A stretch of DNA of 34,083 nt from Bacteroidales bacterium (GTDB lineage Bacteria; Bacteroidota; Bacteroidia; Bacteroidales; UBA1556), in assembly GCA_023146135.1 (NCBI GenBank), contig JAGLCR010000022.1, forward strand, positions 1 through 34,083, written 5' to 3'. The translations under genes were made by a program, and so were the position numbers. Below are positions 23,973-32,985 of this stretch, in pieces. Every line of letters starts with the position of its first letter. The stretch's first letter is position 1. Below the pieces are notes generated by a model. It did no database searches. It saw nothing but the letters and a program-made list of their open reading frames with translations, and was not told where the DNA came from.

Positions 23973-25469
23973 ATGCTATCGTTTTTAAAATCGTATCCGA
24001 AAATTAGTCTTGTTCTTGGAATCAGCTTGCTAATTATTCTCTTCTTTATACTTCAGAATTCAAACAAGAGTCCTGAAAATAAAGCAATATCCAGTCATGA
24101 TTTTACTGCTGAACACCAAGCAGCATTAGTCAATGACAATAAACCAAAGCACAACAGCTTTGTACTCGATAGTATCATTAAACGAGGAAAACTCATTGCC
24201 TTAACACATAATAATACCACAGGTTACTTTATTTACAAAGGACTACCCATGGGAATGCATTATGATATGCTAAAAACATTAAGTAAAAAACTCAATGTAG
24301 AGTTGGAGATAATTGTGGAGGATGATCTTAAAACAGCTCTTGCAATACTCAAGTCGGGAAAGGCCGACCTTATTGCAATGGATTTAACATTAACAAAAAA
24401 CCGTAGTACAATAGTTAACTTCACTTCGCCCATAGGATACAATAAGCAAGTAATCGTGCAGCGTAAAAAAGTCTATGGCAAAAAAGCAGGGAAAACCCAT
24501 TTTTTGAAACGAGCATTAGACCTTAACGGTCGACAAGTGCATGTTCAGAAAGGCGCAGTATTTAGAGACGAGCTAAAACATATTGAAGATATTACTGGAA
24601 GTAATTTTGACATAATAGAAGATGAAAACCATACTCAAGAAGAACTTGTTTTAATGGTTTCGTCGGGCAAAATTGACTATACCGTATGCGATGCTCGTAT
24701 CGCAATGGCTAATCAAGCCTATATGGGCAATCTAGATTATAGCATTGCCCTTACGGTCGAGCAAAAATTATGTTGGGCAGTACGAACTGACGCCGATTCG
24801 TTGAAGGGTTATATTAACAATTGGCTACAGAAATACACCCGCAGTACGAAGTTTGCGGTTCTTCATAATAAGTATTTTAAGACAAAGCATTCCAGCTTTT
24901 ATACTGACAAAAAAAACTTACCCTATCGTGGAGGCCGACTCTCTCCTTTTGATAAAACTATTAAGAAGTACGCAAAAGAGTTGGATTGGGATTGGAGATT
25001 ACTTGCCAGCGTGATATATCAAGAATCTCGATTCAACCCAAAAACCGTTTCATGGGCCGGAGCACAAGGCTTAATGCAACTTATGCCTGCTACTGGCAAT
25101 CGTTTTGATTTAAAGCACCCATTTAATCCTGAGGATAATATTAGAGCTGGTGTTGCTTTCTTTAAATGGATAGAGAAGCAATTTGACCATGCATCTATGG
25201 CCGAAGAAGAAAAAATAAAGTTTATGTTAGCATCATATAATGCAGGTCTTGGTCATGTATTTGACGCCCGTAAATTGGCAAAAAAATACGGAAAAGATGA
25301 TAATACTTGGACCGAAAGCACCGATACGTTTATGATTCTTAAAGCCAACCCAGCCTATTATAACGACCCGGTTGTAAAACATGGGTATTGTCGCGGAAAC
25401 GAGCCATATAAATACGTACGAATCATATTGGAACGTTATGAAGATTATAAAAACCTTGTAAAGGAATAA
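23973..25469 (+). CDS. MltF-like membrane-anchored lytic transglycosylase
   Basis: Cleaves peptidoglycan between MurNAc and GlcNAc in the periplasm during wall turnover. The 498-residue protein has an N-terminal hydrophobic anchor (about residues 10-28), a periplasmic solute-binding-like domain of the SBP_bac_3 type (about 70-305), and a C-terminal SLT/goose-lysozyme-like domain (about 330-490). The catalytic glutamate is Glu351 in ASVIYQESRFNP, followed by the family motif GAQGLMQLMPATG and later FMLASYNAGLGHV. The order is that of E. coli MltF (membrane-bound lytic transglycosylase F), where the solute-binding-like domain controls activity. It lies 181 bases after the sirtuin gene and is probably its own transcript. 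Confidence 0.93.
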   Translation: MLSFLKSYPKISLVLGISLLIILFFILQNSNKSPENKAISSHDFTAEHQAALVNDNKPKHNSFVLDSIIKRGKLIALTHNNTTGYFIYKGLPMGMHYDMLKTLSKKLNVELEIIVEDDLKTALAILKSGKADLIAMDLTLTKNRSTIVNFTSPIGYNKQVIVQRKKVYGKKAGKTHFLKRALDLNGRQVHVQKGAVFRDELKHIEDITGSNFDIIEDENHTQEELVLMVSSGKIDYTVCDARIAMANQAYMGNLDYSIALTVEQKLCWAVRTDADSLKGYINNWLQKYTRSTKFAVLHNKYFKTKHSSFYTDKKNLPYRGGRLSPFDKTIKKYAKELDWDWRLLASVIYQESRFNPKTVSWAGAQGLMQLMPATGNRFDLKHPFNPEDNIRAGVAFFKWIEKQFDHASMAEEEKIKFMLASYNAGLGHVFDARKLAKKYGKDDNTWTESTDTFMILKANPAYYNDPVVKHGYCRGNEPYKYVRIILERYEDYKNLVKE

Positions 25470-25562
25470 TCACCCTTAAGCTAAAAAAATCATTTTGAAA
25501 TTATTTTAATATCTATCATTGCAGTCGCAATTTTTCAATAAAAACGTAAAATAGAAATACTT

Positions 25563-26444
25563 ATGACAAAACTAATTACTCATTTCTTAGGGGCAATAAT
25601 GTTACTTATATTTCCATTTATGGGGCTTGCTCAAGTGTCAGACTCTATTTCTTTACCCACAAGCCCCAAAGCAAATCGTTCCGCCTATATTGGTATTAGC
25701 GTGGGTATTGGGCTGTCAAATTTCAGAGATTTTGCCACTTCACCTTTAATATACCATGGTGCACCAAAATATATGGCAGGATCATTTATTAGAGAAAATA
25801 GTTTACGCGAAACTGAAATTAGGCTATCCAGCATATTCGGAAACTTTGCAGTAGCCGTAGGTGATGAGGCGAGCGTAAGCAAATCAACTTTCATCAACAT
25901 TTACTACTCACGATTATTTGGGTTGAAGAAATTAAACAACGAAAAGTGGAATTTCAAAGCTGGTGGATTATACAAGCTTAGTGGCGATTTGCGACAAAAT
26001 GCTAGTCTTGGAAATAATGCCATTGGTATTGATTTTTTCTCAACCATTTTTGCCTCAGCTAAAGTGTCAAAAGATGTAAGTCGCAAATCAGCAAAAAACA
26101 AAAAATTCTTATTTATTAAATATAAAGTAAAGCCAAGAAAACGAAATATTGCTTTTAGGCTTAATATTGGCGTAATAAATACGACGATCCGAAATGGTTA
26201 TTCTTATTCAGGTCAGAGTGGTATCTTAAATGAACAAGGTCTTCTTGATGGGTATGAGCCAAAGATGTTTTCTGGATTCAGAATGAATACGCAGTTTGAC
26301 TATACCATATACATGAAAAATAAAAATGCCATACAATTGTCATATATATGGGATGCAGCAAAAACAGGAGGCGACCTTGACAAATTTGAAGTAGCTCATC
26401 ATACTTTTAAAGTTACCCTATTGTTTAACACCAATAATAAATAA
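25563..26444 (+). CDS. Predicted outer-membrane beta-barrel protein, unrecognised family
   Basis: I do not recognise this 293-residue protein. A signal peptide (about residues 1-23, ending GLAQ) is followed by alternating hydrophobic/polar strands rich in aromatic residues (for example YIGISVGIGLSNF, STFINIYYSRLFGL, WNFKAGGLYKLSG, NAIQLSYIWDAAK), and the last strand ends FKVTLLFNTNNK. This pattern fits a small outer-membrane barrel. A Lys/Arg-rich patch (RKSAKNKKFLFIKYKVKPRKR) probably marks a loop or turn. It is eight bases upstream of an S41-protease lipoprotein and almost certainly cotranscribed with it. Function is unknown. Confidence 0.7.
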   Translation: MTKLITHFLGAIMLLIFPFMGLAQVSDSISLPTSPKANRSAYIGISVGIGLSNFRDFATSPLIYHGAPKYMAGSFIRENSLRETEIRLSSIFGNFAVAVGDEASVSKSTFINIYYSRLFGLKKLNNEKWNFKAGGLYKLSGDLRQNASLGNNAIGIDFFSTIFASAKVSKDVSRKSAKNKKFLFIKYKVKPRKRNIAFRLNIGVINTTIRNGYSYSGQSGILNEQGLLDGYEPKMFSGFRMNTQFDYTIYMKNKNAIQLSYIWDAAKTGGDLDKFEVAHHTFKVTLLFNTNNK

Positions 26445-26452
26445 GAAAGAAA

Positions 26453-27460
26453 ATGAAAAAACTAACAATATTACTTTTCAGCATCGTATTCTTTACATCA
26501 TGCGAAAAAATCATGTTTGAGGAAAACAAACAAGCAAGCAACCCAAAAGAAAATTTTGATTATCTATGGGATCAATGCGACACTAAATACAGCTACTTTG
26601 ATGTTAAAAACATTGACTGGAATGCCATTAAAGTAAAATACTCTGCCAAGATATATGAAGGCATGAGCGAAGACTCCCTTTTCAGTGTACTCGGAGGAAT
26701 GTTAAATGAGTTAAAAGATGACCATACAAATCTAATATCTTCATTCAATATTTCAAGTTATGGAGTTAATTATGGTGGGCAAGATAATTTTGACTGGCGT
26801 ATTGTAAAAGACAACTATTTGCCAAGGCATTATTATAATAGTGGTCCTTTCGCACATGAATTTCTTAAAGGGCAAAACAATGAAATCGGTTATATCCGAT
26901 TTGCAGCTTTTACAGGAACTGTAAATGAAACAAATCTTAACTTTATTTTGGAACGTTACAAAAACACCAAAGGTTTAATTCTTGATTTAAGAGAAAATGG
27001 TGGTGGAGCAGTAACTGATGTTTTTCAAATATTAAGTCGTTTTATTGATAATGAAACCACTGTTTTCTACTCTCGCTTAAAGACTGGGCCTGATCATAAC
27101 GAATTTTCCGAACCCGAGGCTTCTATTGTAAAACCTTTTGATGGAATACGTTATACAAAAAAGGTAGCTGTACTAATTGACCGTAGCACTTTCAGTGCAG
27201 GCTCATTCACAGCCCTGTCTGCCAGGGCTATCCCTAATTTAATATTGATGGGCGACACAACAGGTGGTGGTTTAGGTTTGCCAAATGGAGGGCAGCTGCC
27301 CAATGGGTGGACTTATCGTTTTTCCACAACACAAGCTTTAACTTTAGATAAAAAGCCTGATTTTGAACAAGGCGTTCCTCCAGATATTACTGTTTTGTTT
27401 GACTGGACTAATCTTACACAAGATGAAGTGATTGAACGAGCTGTTCTAGAGTTACAATAA
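26453..27460 (+). CDS. S41-family peptidase, lipoprotein
   Basis: A 335-residue exported serine protease of the C-terminal-processing/tricorn-core family. A signal peptide with lipobox FFTSC puts a lipidated Cys17 at the mature N-terminus. A helical region (about 30-90) leads to DDHTNL with His91, then the protease core: GYIRFAAF, GLILDLRENGGG (172-185), the nucleophile candidate Ser248 in DRSTFSAGSF, and GDTTGGGLGLPNGG. No PDZ domain is obvious; the protein is shorter than PDZ-containing CtpA. The order resembles tricorn/IRBP-like S41 members. It follows the predicted barrel gene by eight bases, so the two probably act together at the outer membrane. There is no clear terminator in the 83 bases downstream. 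Confidence 0.85.
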   Translation: MKKLTILLFSIVFFTSCEKIMFEENKQASNPKENFDYLWDQCDTKYSYFDVKNIDWNAIKVKYSAKIYEGMSEDSLFSVLGGMLNELKDDHTNLISSFNISSYGVNYGGQDNFDWRIVKDNYLPRHYYNSGPFAHEFLKGQNNEIGYIRFAAFTGTVNETNLNFILERYKNTKGLILDLRENGGGAVTDVFQILSRFIDNETTVFYSRLKTGPDHNEFSEPEASIVKPFDGIRYTKKVAVLIDRSTFSAGSFTALSARAIPNLILMGDTTGGGLGLPNGGQLPNGWTYRFSTTQALTLDKKPDFEQGVPPDITVLFDWTNLTQDEVIERAVLELQ

Positions 27461-27543
27461 AGGTTACAGACAATTACTATTAAGCTGAGTGATACAATAA
27501 CACAACTAAGATTTATTTATTGCAAATTTAATACGTAAAAGGA

Positions 27544-27984
27544 TTAATTCCACACACGTAATATCTGCCCATCGTATTGGGTACGATAACGTTTTAAAGG
27601 CTGAGTGGCTGGACCATTTATAATAGACCCATCAAGAATACTAAAGGTAGATCCACAGCATGAGTCGACAAGTATAATTCCTGACGACTGCATTTGAATA
27701 CGAGAACATGCGTCTTTGGGGTCGAAGGGACATGCACGATCGTATGCCACAAACTCGTCAGGCGATACACGATAAACCACAACACCTTTATAACCACCTG
27801 TTAGGTAAACATATCCACCAATTGTTGAAAGCTCAATGTACATTGTAGAACTAATATCTAGATATAGATTAACTGCCACATTGGGAATACTCTCATGAGT
27901 TATTTTCTTATTACATCCCCAGCTTGAGGATAATAATAATAAAACAAATAAAATGGATATGCTATATTTTATCGTCTTTTTCAT
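27544..27984 (-). CDS. Rieske-fold-like lipoprotein lacking the standard His ligands
   Basis: A 146-residue exported protein. A signal peptide ends at a lipobox-like SSWGC (Cys24). The remainder has the outline of a Rieske [2Fe-2S] domain: VSPDEFVAYDRACPFDP, then DSCCGSTFSILDGSIINGPA and TQPLKRYRT, the usual end of such domains. The classic ligand pairs C-x-H and C-x-x-H are not present: Cys85 is followed by Pro-Phe and Cys109 by Cys-Gly-Ser. Four cysteines remain in the domain (Cys85, Cys93, Cys109, Cys110), so it may bind an atypical cluster or other metal, form disulfides, or bind nothing. It is transcribed divergently from gldE, from a -7 box only seven bases before its ATG. Confidence 0.7.
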   Translation of the reverse strand: MKKTIKYSISILFVLLLLSSSWGCNKKITHESIPNVAVNLYLDISSTMYIELSTIGGYVYLTGGYKGVVVYRVSPDEFVAYDRACPFDPKDACSRIQMQSSGIILVDSCCGSTFSILDGSIINGPATQPLKRYRTQYDGQILRVWN

Positions 27985-27991
27985 GAGGCGG

Positions 27992-27999
27992 CAAAGGTA
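27992..27999 (-). promoter_or_regulatory. -7 box upstream of the Rieske-like lipoprotein gene
   Basis: TACCTTTG on the minus strand, a full match to TAnnTTTG, seven bases before the ATG at 27984. The transcript would be nearly leaderless. No clear -33 element is present. Confidence 0.45.
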
Positions 28000-28083
28000 A
28001 GTATTTTAAAATCATAGCTACTTAGCTCCATAGCCAACGAAAAGAGTCTTATTTTATTATTCAATTTTGATTGCATTTTTTTA

Positions 28084-28091
28084 TAATTTTG
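28084..28091 (+). promoter_or_regulatory. -7 box upstream of gldE
   Basis: TAATTTTG, a full match to TAnnTTTG, 23 bases before the ATG at 28115. The TTTTG at 28065-28069 is closer than usual for a -33 element. It supports 28115 as the start. Confidence 0.4.
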
Positions 28092-28114
28092 CCGCATAAC
28101 AATCAAGATTATTA

Positions 28115-29482
28115 ATGAACGAAACAGAACCCGGGCTTTACATAATAGGTCACATTTTTTCACTCAACAATATCATGTTACCATTTACAATGGATGCACT
28201 GCTTAGTATTCTCAGCATCTTTGTATTGATTATTTTTTCTGGGCTTATTTCTGGCTCAGAAATAGCATTCTTTTCGCTTGACCCTCTACAAATTGAAGAT
28301 ATAAAATCTCAGAAAGACAGTGAAAACTCTCGAATTATTAAACTATTAGAAAGCCCGAAAAAACTACTTGCAGGAATTCTGATTTCCAACAACTTCATCA
28401 ATGTAAGTATCATTTTAATATCTACATATCTCACTCAAATACTTTTCGACTTTAGTAACTTTATGCTCTTGGGATTTATATTTCAAGTAATAGGAATAAC
28501 ATCGATTCTTTTACTATTTGGCGAAATAATTCCAAAGATTTATGCAAAAAACAATGGTTTAATTTTTGTTAGACTAATGGCAGCTCCTTTAGTTTTCACA
28601 CAAAAAATATTCAAACCATTGATTCACCTCTTGGTGTTTTCAACCAATATTATAGATAATCGCATTAGTAAAAAGAAGAATTCGTTGAGCATGACCGATC
28701 TGTCTGAAGTGGTAGATTTAGCTGCTTCTCAAACCGATGGTGAGCAAAAAGATGAAGAGACCATGATTTTGAAAGGTATTGCCACCTACGGCGAAACCGA
28801 TGTGAAAGAAATAATGAAGGCTAGAGTAGATGTTTCAGCTATTGAGCTAAATGCCTCTTTTGATGAGGTGCTTGAATCGGTGCGAGAATGGGGTTATTCA
28901 CGAATTCCAATTTATGAAGACACTCTGGATCAAATAAAAGGGATTCTTTACATTAAAGATTTATTATCGTTTATCGAAGATAAAAACCACCATTGGAATA
29001 AAAAAATACGAAAGTCATTTTTTGTACCTGAGAATAAAAAAATCAATGATTTACTACAGGAATTTCGTCAAAAGCGTATTCACATGGCCATCGTAGTAGA
29101 TGAATATGGAGGCACTTCAGGAATCGTTACTTTAGAAGATATCCTGGAAGAAATTGTTGGCGATATAAATGATGAATTTGACATACAAAACGAAGATTTC
29201 GTTTATAATAAGATTGATAAGCACACTTGGGTGTTTGAGGCAAAAACCACCCTTTTAGACCTTTGCAAGGTAATAGGTATCGATAATGACACTTTTGATG
29301 ACGTAAAAGGTGAGTCAGATTCTATTGCTGGAGTAATACTAGAAATCAAAGGTGATTTCCCTGAAGTAGGAAAAGAAATTGAGTACGAAGGCATAGTTTT
29401 CGAAGTATTAAGTATGGACGCGCGTAGGATTAGTAGAGTGCGCGTAAAAACACCACTAAAAACTAATGAGCATGCTGAATAA
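28115..29482 (+). CDS. gldE: Gliding-motility-associated protein GldE (CorC/CNNM family)
   Basis: A 455-residue membrane protein related to CNNM/CorC proteins. It has an N-terminal DUF21 membrane domain of about four segments (about 27-190, beginning IFSGLISGSEIAFFSL), a pair of CBS domains (about 215-350, with VKEIMKARVDVSAIE and the second-domain IVVDEYGGTSGIVTLEDILEEIVGDI), and a C-terminal CorC/HlyC domain (about 365-445). In gliding Bacteroidota GldE is linked with GldD and needed for motility and type IX secretion function, but the pair also occurs in non-gliding relatives. The ATG at 28115 is chosen because ETEPGLYII resembles known GldE starts. It overlaps gldD by 17 bases. Confidence 0.9.
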   Translation: MNETEPGLYIIGHIFSLNNIMLPFTMDALLSILSIFVLIIFSGLISGSEIAFFSLDPLQIEDIKSQKDSENSRIIKLLESPKKLLAGILISNNFINVSIILISTYLTQILFDFSNFMLLGFIFQVIGITSILLLFGEIIPKIYAKNNGLIFVRLMAAPLVFTQKIFKPLIHLLVFSTNIIDNRISKKKNSLSMTDLSEVVDLAASQTDGEQKDEETMILKGIATYGETDVKEIMKARVDVSAIELNASFDEVLESVREWGYSRIPIYEDTLDQIKGILYIKDLLSFIEDKNHHWNKKIRKSFFVPENKKINDLLQEFRQKRIHMAIVVDEYGGTSGIVTLEDILEEIVGDINDEFDIQNEDFVYNKIDKHTWVFEAKTTLLDLCKVIGIDNDTFDDVKGESDSIAGVILEIKGDFPEVGKEIEYEGIVFEVLSMDARRISRVRVKTPLKTNEHAE

Positions 29483-30080
29483 TAAAAAAATATACCATTT
29501 ATTGCCCGTGTATACGGTTATGCTACTTTTTAGCATATTGATACTTTCGTCTTGTAGCGACTCGCCCACGCCAAAACCTAGAGCACTCTTCCGTATTGAT
29601 ATTCCTAAACATGACTATATTCGTTTTGATACTAATTATCCATATAGCTTTGAGTATGCCGATTATGCCAATATAAGCGAGGTAAAAAGGGAGGGACATC
29701 CATATTGGGTCAACATCAACTACCCACTATTCAAAGCACGAGTATACATTAGCTATAATCATATTGAGGACAATGTCAATAGATTTCTTAATGATGTTCA
29801 TTCATTGGCCTACAAACACATCTCTAAAGCAAATGACATTCAGCAAGCTTTAATAATGGAACCCGAACATCGGGTTTTCGGTTTAACCTACTATATTAAG
29901 GGAAACGATGTAGCCTCACCACTAAATTTTTATGTAACAGATAGTGTTGAACATTTCCTCAGAGCTTCACTATACTTTGATATGGCACCTAAAAATGATT
30001 CTTTAGAGCCTGTCATAGAAAGCATAGAAAAAGATTTACAGCATCTGGTGAAGAGCCTTGAATGGAAAACTATAGAATAG
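29466..30080 (+). CDS. gldD: Gliding-motility lipoprotein GldD
   Basis: A 204-residue predicted outer-membrane or periplasmic lipoprotein. The signal peptide carries a lipobox ILSSC (Cys30). The mature part begins with the family pattern PKPRALFRIDIPKHDY, followed by YPYSFEYADYA, PYWVNINYPLFKARVYISY and a late PLNFYVTDSVEHFLRASLYFD. The gldE-gldD order and the 17-base overlap are typical. GldD is required for gliding in Flavobacterium. I see no other gld, spr or por genes here, so motility cannot be inferred. Two starts (29466 and 29472) differ by two residues. Confidence 0.9.
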   Translation: MSMLNNKKIYHLLPVYTVMLLFSILILSSCSDSPTPKPRALFRIDIPKHDYIRFDTNYPYSFEYADYANISEVKREGHPYWVNINYPLFKARVYISYNHIEDNVNRFLNDVHSLAYKHISKANDIQQALIMEPEHRVFGLTYYIKGNDVASPLNFYVTDSVEHFLRASLYFDMAPKNDSLEPVIESIEKDLQHLVKSLEWKTIE

Positions 30081-30118
30081 CATGATTTTTGCTAGTTGAA
30101 GCAGCAAAATTACATGTA

Positions 30119-31396
30119 ATGAAACGATACACAACATATGTAGCTTTCTTCCTTTTCCTTATTTTTATTAAAAGTTTCTCATTTGCCCAATCAAACTCAA
30201 CATTAGATAAGCATAAAACCGATTCAATACAGAGTGCAAAATATCACGAACAGTTTATTCAGTTAAAACTTTTACGTGATGAGTTTCTTAAAGAATTAGA
30301 CTCATATCCATCAGATAGCTCTTTCAAATTAGATATTAGCAATTTAGGATTTATCGTATTCCCCGACATCTCTCGTTTTACACACATCACGCATATTCAA
30401 GCTTCGGGCAACCAACTAACAAGACTCCGACTTGCATCAAAAAATATTCGGCACTTAAAAGTATTAGATATTCGTGACAATGACATCAAAAACTTAAAAA
30501 TTGGCAGAACTCCGCAACTAAATAGTATTTACCTTAATGCCAATCCATTACAACGAATTCCAGGGAACTTGTTTTTTAATCGAAAACTAAGAAAGCTCGA
30601 TATTTCAAATACCGAAATTGAGCACTTAGCGTGGTGGATGAAATATAAAAGGAACTTGAACGAACTATATATAAATCAAGGTATTTTAAAGTTAAACAAT
30701 ACGAATATCAGACGTATGAGGCATCTGAAAACGCTACTTTTAGCACATCTTGATATCGACTCCTTACCAAGCTCTTTCTCAAATCTAAATAAATTGGAAC
30801 GTCTTACAATTGGTCATTGTAAGCTCAATAGCTTACCTAATAACTTTGGGAAACTCAACAATCTTCATACTTTAATTCTTTATAATGACGCCTTTACAGA
30901 AATACCTAAAGCTTGTTATCAGCTTAAATCCTTAACCCACCTTGATTTCTATTTCAACCACCTACAAAGCATTCCAATTGGCATTAAACAACTACATAAT
31001 TTAAAGCACCTCTACCTTTCGTTTAATCAAATTAGTATTCTACCTCCTGATATTCAAGAATTAAAACATCTTCAAACACTACATATACATCATAATAATA
31101 TAGAAATCGCTCCTCAGTGGCTGAGTAAATTAATATCGCTACAAATACTTGATATGGGATATAATGACATTGAAGTATTGCCTAAATTAAGCTCTCTTGA
31201 CTCACTCATTGAAGTGGATTTTCAAGAAAATAAAATTGTAATCTTTCCTTTTCAATTTCTAGAAATGCCAAGCATTCAGCTTGTTTTTTTAGCCAAAAAT
31301 CAATTTGTAATGTCGCAGGATGAAATGGAAAAGCTATCTCAATTAAGCAAAAGTTTTGCCAATCGAAAGGGACAACTTATACTATATAATAAATAA
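30119..31396 (+). CDS. Secreted leucine-rich repeat protein
   Basis: A 425-residue protein with a signal peptide (MKRYTTYVAFFLFLIFIKSF, cleavage near SFAQ) and then about 12-13 leucine-rich repeats of roughly 23 residues from about residue 95 to 400. Clear units include LKVLDIRDNDIKNL, LHTLILYNDAFTEIP, LTHLDFYFNHLQSIP, LKHLYLSFNQISILP and LQTLHIHHNNIEIAP. Such domains bind proteins, and here would do so in the periplasm or at the surface. The frame is open to a TTG at 30089, but the ATG at 30119 gives a proper signal peptide. It begins 38 bases after gldD in the same direction and ends two bases from the convergent NicO gene. The partner is unknown. Confidence 0.85.
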   Translation: MKRYTTYVAFFLFLIFIKSFSFAQSNSTLDKHKTDSIQSAKYHEQFIQLKLLRDEFLKELDSYPSDSSFKLDISNLGFIVFPDISRFTHITHIQASGNQLTRLRLASKNIRHLKVLDIRDNDIKNLKIGRTPQLNSIYLNANPLQRIPGNLFFNRKLRKLDISNTEIEHLAWWMKYKRNLNELYINQGILKLNNTNIRRMRHLKTLLLAHLDIDSLPSSFSNLNKLERLTIGHCKLNSLPNNFGKLNNLHTLILYNDAFTEIPKACYQLKSLTHLDFYFNHLQSIPIGIKQLHNLKHLYLSFNQISILPPDIQELKHLQTLHIHHNNIEIAPQWLSKLISLQILDMGYNDIEVLPKLSSLDSLIEVDFQENKIVIFPFQFLEMPSIQLVFLAKNQFVMSQDEMEKLSQLSKSFANRKGQLILYNK

Positions 31397-31398
31397 TA

Positions 31399-32364
31399 CT
31401 ACCACGCTCCCATAAAGAAGAATGTGCCAAAAATGATAATCAATAGCGAGCCTATTACTGATAAACTAAATTGAAGTTTAGCTAAACCTTGCTGATTATT
31501 TTTCATATAAAACAGAAGCTGTTTCTTAATTATAATGCTTGCCAAGGCAATAAGGCTAATGGTAAACCCCATTCCCATAGCCATAAATAAAGCCGCAAAA
31601 ACAGATAGCTTTATAAAGCCAAAGGTCAAAAGGAAGCTGACTAAAATCATGGTGCCAGGACAAGGGATAATACCAACAGTAAAGGCCATGGCTATAATAC
31701 TTTTTTGGGAAGACACTTTAGCTTTAGAAGGTGACATATTATTTACATAACTTTTTATATGGCCTATTAATAAAACAAAACCTATAAGGGCAATTAAGCC
31801 AAAACTTATTAGCGTACTTATGCGAGTGGCTTGACTTTGGTCAAAACTAGAACTTGTTGCTTCCTTAACAACAAAGAACACAACAAAAGCCACCATAAGA
31901 CCTGATAATGCATGAATAAAAGCCGTAAGATTACCCATTAAAATACCATCTCTAATTTTTGGTTTTTGTGTAAGGAAATAAGAAAAAACAACCACTTTAT
32001 TATGCCCAGGGCCCAATGAATGGGCTATACCATACAGGAACGAAATAAATAAAATCCATAGAATCGGCTTTAACCCACCCTCCTGCTCTATCTCCTTTGT
32101 GCTATCGACAATGGTTGAGCGGAGCTGTTTCTGATAGTTGGTACTCAAGCGCAATAAATCATTAAAAAAACCATCGCTATTATTTACCTCCATTCTTACA
32201 ATATTCGCCAGGCTGCTATCTATTTCTACCAAATCTATTTCTAATGGTATACTAATCATTGTATCGGGTAGCGATTCACCCTTGGAAAACATAGGATTCC
32301 CTTGCCCAGCAATGGAGCCAATTCTAAACAACATCAAAAATGCTAAAGCAATTAAATATCTCAT
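31399..32364 (-). CDS. NicO/RcnA-type nickel/cobalt transporter
   Basis: A 321-residue protein with a signal-peptide-like start (about residues 1-21), a periplasmic stretch of about 80 residues, then about six or seven membrane segments. The diagnostic motif is HSLGPGHNKVVVFSYFL in the first core segment, matching the HxxGPGH signature of the NicO (nickel/cobalt) family. A second conserved site is GIIPCPGTMILVSFLL. E. coli RcnA has a His-rich loop; here the loop between middle segments is short and has few histidines, so efflux of Ni/Co is not certain and uptake or another metal is possible. It is five bases after a DUF1007 gene, a pairing common in other phyla. It is the last gene of the operon. 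Confidence 0.85.
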   Translation of the reverse strand: MRYLIALAFLMLFRIGSIAGQGNPMFSKGESLPDTMISIPLEIDLVEIDSSLANIVRMEVNNSDGFFNDLLRLSTNYQKQLRSTIVDSTKEIEQEGGLKPILWILFISFLYGIAHSLGPGHNKVVVFSYFLTQKPKIRDGILMGNLTAFIHALSGLMVAFVVFFVVKEATSSSFDQSQATRISTLISFGLIALIGFVLLIGHIKSYVNNMSPSKAKVSSQKSIIAMAFTVGIIPCPGTMILVSFLLTFGFIKLSVFAALFMAMGMGFTISLIALASIIIKKQLLFYMKNNQQGLAKLQFSLSVIGSLLIIIFGTFFFMGAW

Positions 32365-32369
32365 GAGGA

Positions 32370-32972
32370 CTATCTTTTATGAATATTTAATTGCAGTGCA
32401 AATGGAAATATTTGATCAAAATAATAGGCTGCATTTTCATCTTCTAAAACTTGATAATCGATATAATACGAACTCAAATTGGAAAAACTGACCGCACTAT
32501 TGCTTAAGCTAACATCCATATAATAACTATCGTCGTAGGTATAAACCAACACCTTTTTTTTTGTCGAGCTTATTACAATAGGACAAGGTATAAAGAATGA
32601 GTAGGTCATGACACCTTCATTAATTTCTGCTTTAAAATTGGCTATATTCTTAATGTCAAATGGCTTATTGTCAATGACTATTTTTGTAAAATAAGCATGC
32701 TTTTTGAGATTACTAAACGCCTTCAAATAAATCTGTTTTTGCTCCTCTTGATTGAAGTTATCATCTACATCATCGTCAAACTCATCTAGCATTAACTCGC
32801 TAAACATTTTATCGAAAGTCCATACAATATTAAAACCCTTAAGGCCGTCGGCATCAAAATAGACTTTGATTTGAGCATCAATAAAAACATGAGGATGTGC
32901 TTGAGCTTTTATTGAAGTCAGTAAACCAACAAACATTACAAACCCAATAAGCAAAATTCGTTTAGAAATCAT
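32370..32972 (-). CDS. DUF1007 periplasmic protein
   Basis: A 200-residue exported protein of the DUF1007 family (PF06226). The signal peptide ends near SIKAQA and the mature protein begins with the family signature AHPHVFIDAQIKVYFDADG. The pair His26/His28 of this motif at the mature N-terminus resembles an N-terminal metal site. Other family pieces are WTFDKMFSELMLDEFD and the cysteine-containing PCPIVIS. DUF1007 proteins are frequently encoded beside NicO-type transporters, as here, and are thought to help deliver or bind the metal; this is inference from context and not shown by sequence. It is 13 bases after the TlpA-like gene. Confidence 0.85.
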   Translation of the reverse strand: MISKRILLIGFVMFVGLLTSIKAQAHPHVFIDAQIKVYFDADGLKGFNIVWTFDKMFSELMLDEFDDDVDDNFNQEEQKQIYLKAFSNLKKHAYFTKIVIDNKPFDIKNIANFKAEINEGVMTYSFFIPCPIVISSTKKKVLVYTYDDSYYMDVSLSNSAVSFSNLSSYYIDYQVLEDENAAYYFDQIFPFALQLNIHKR

Positions 32973-32985
32973 TTTTCAAATATCT

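Noticed and set aside
27981-28163. Short minus-strand open frame overlapping the gldE start
   Set aside because: It covers the divergent promoters of two real genes, has no conserved features and no reasonable start context.
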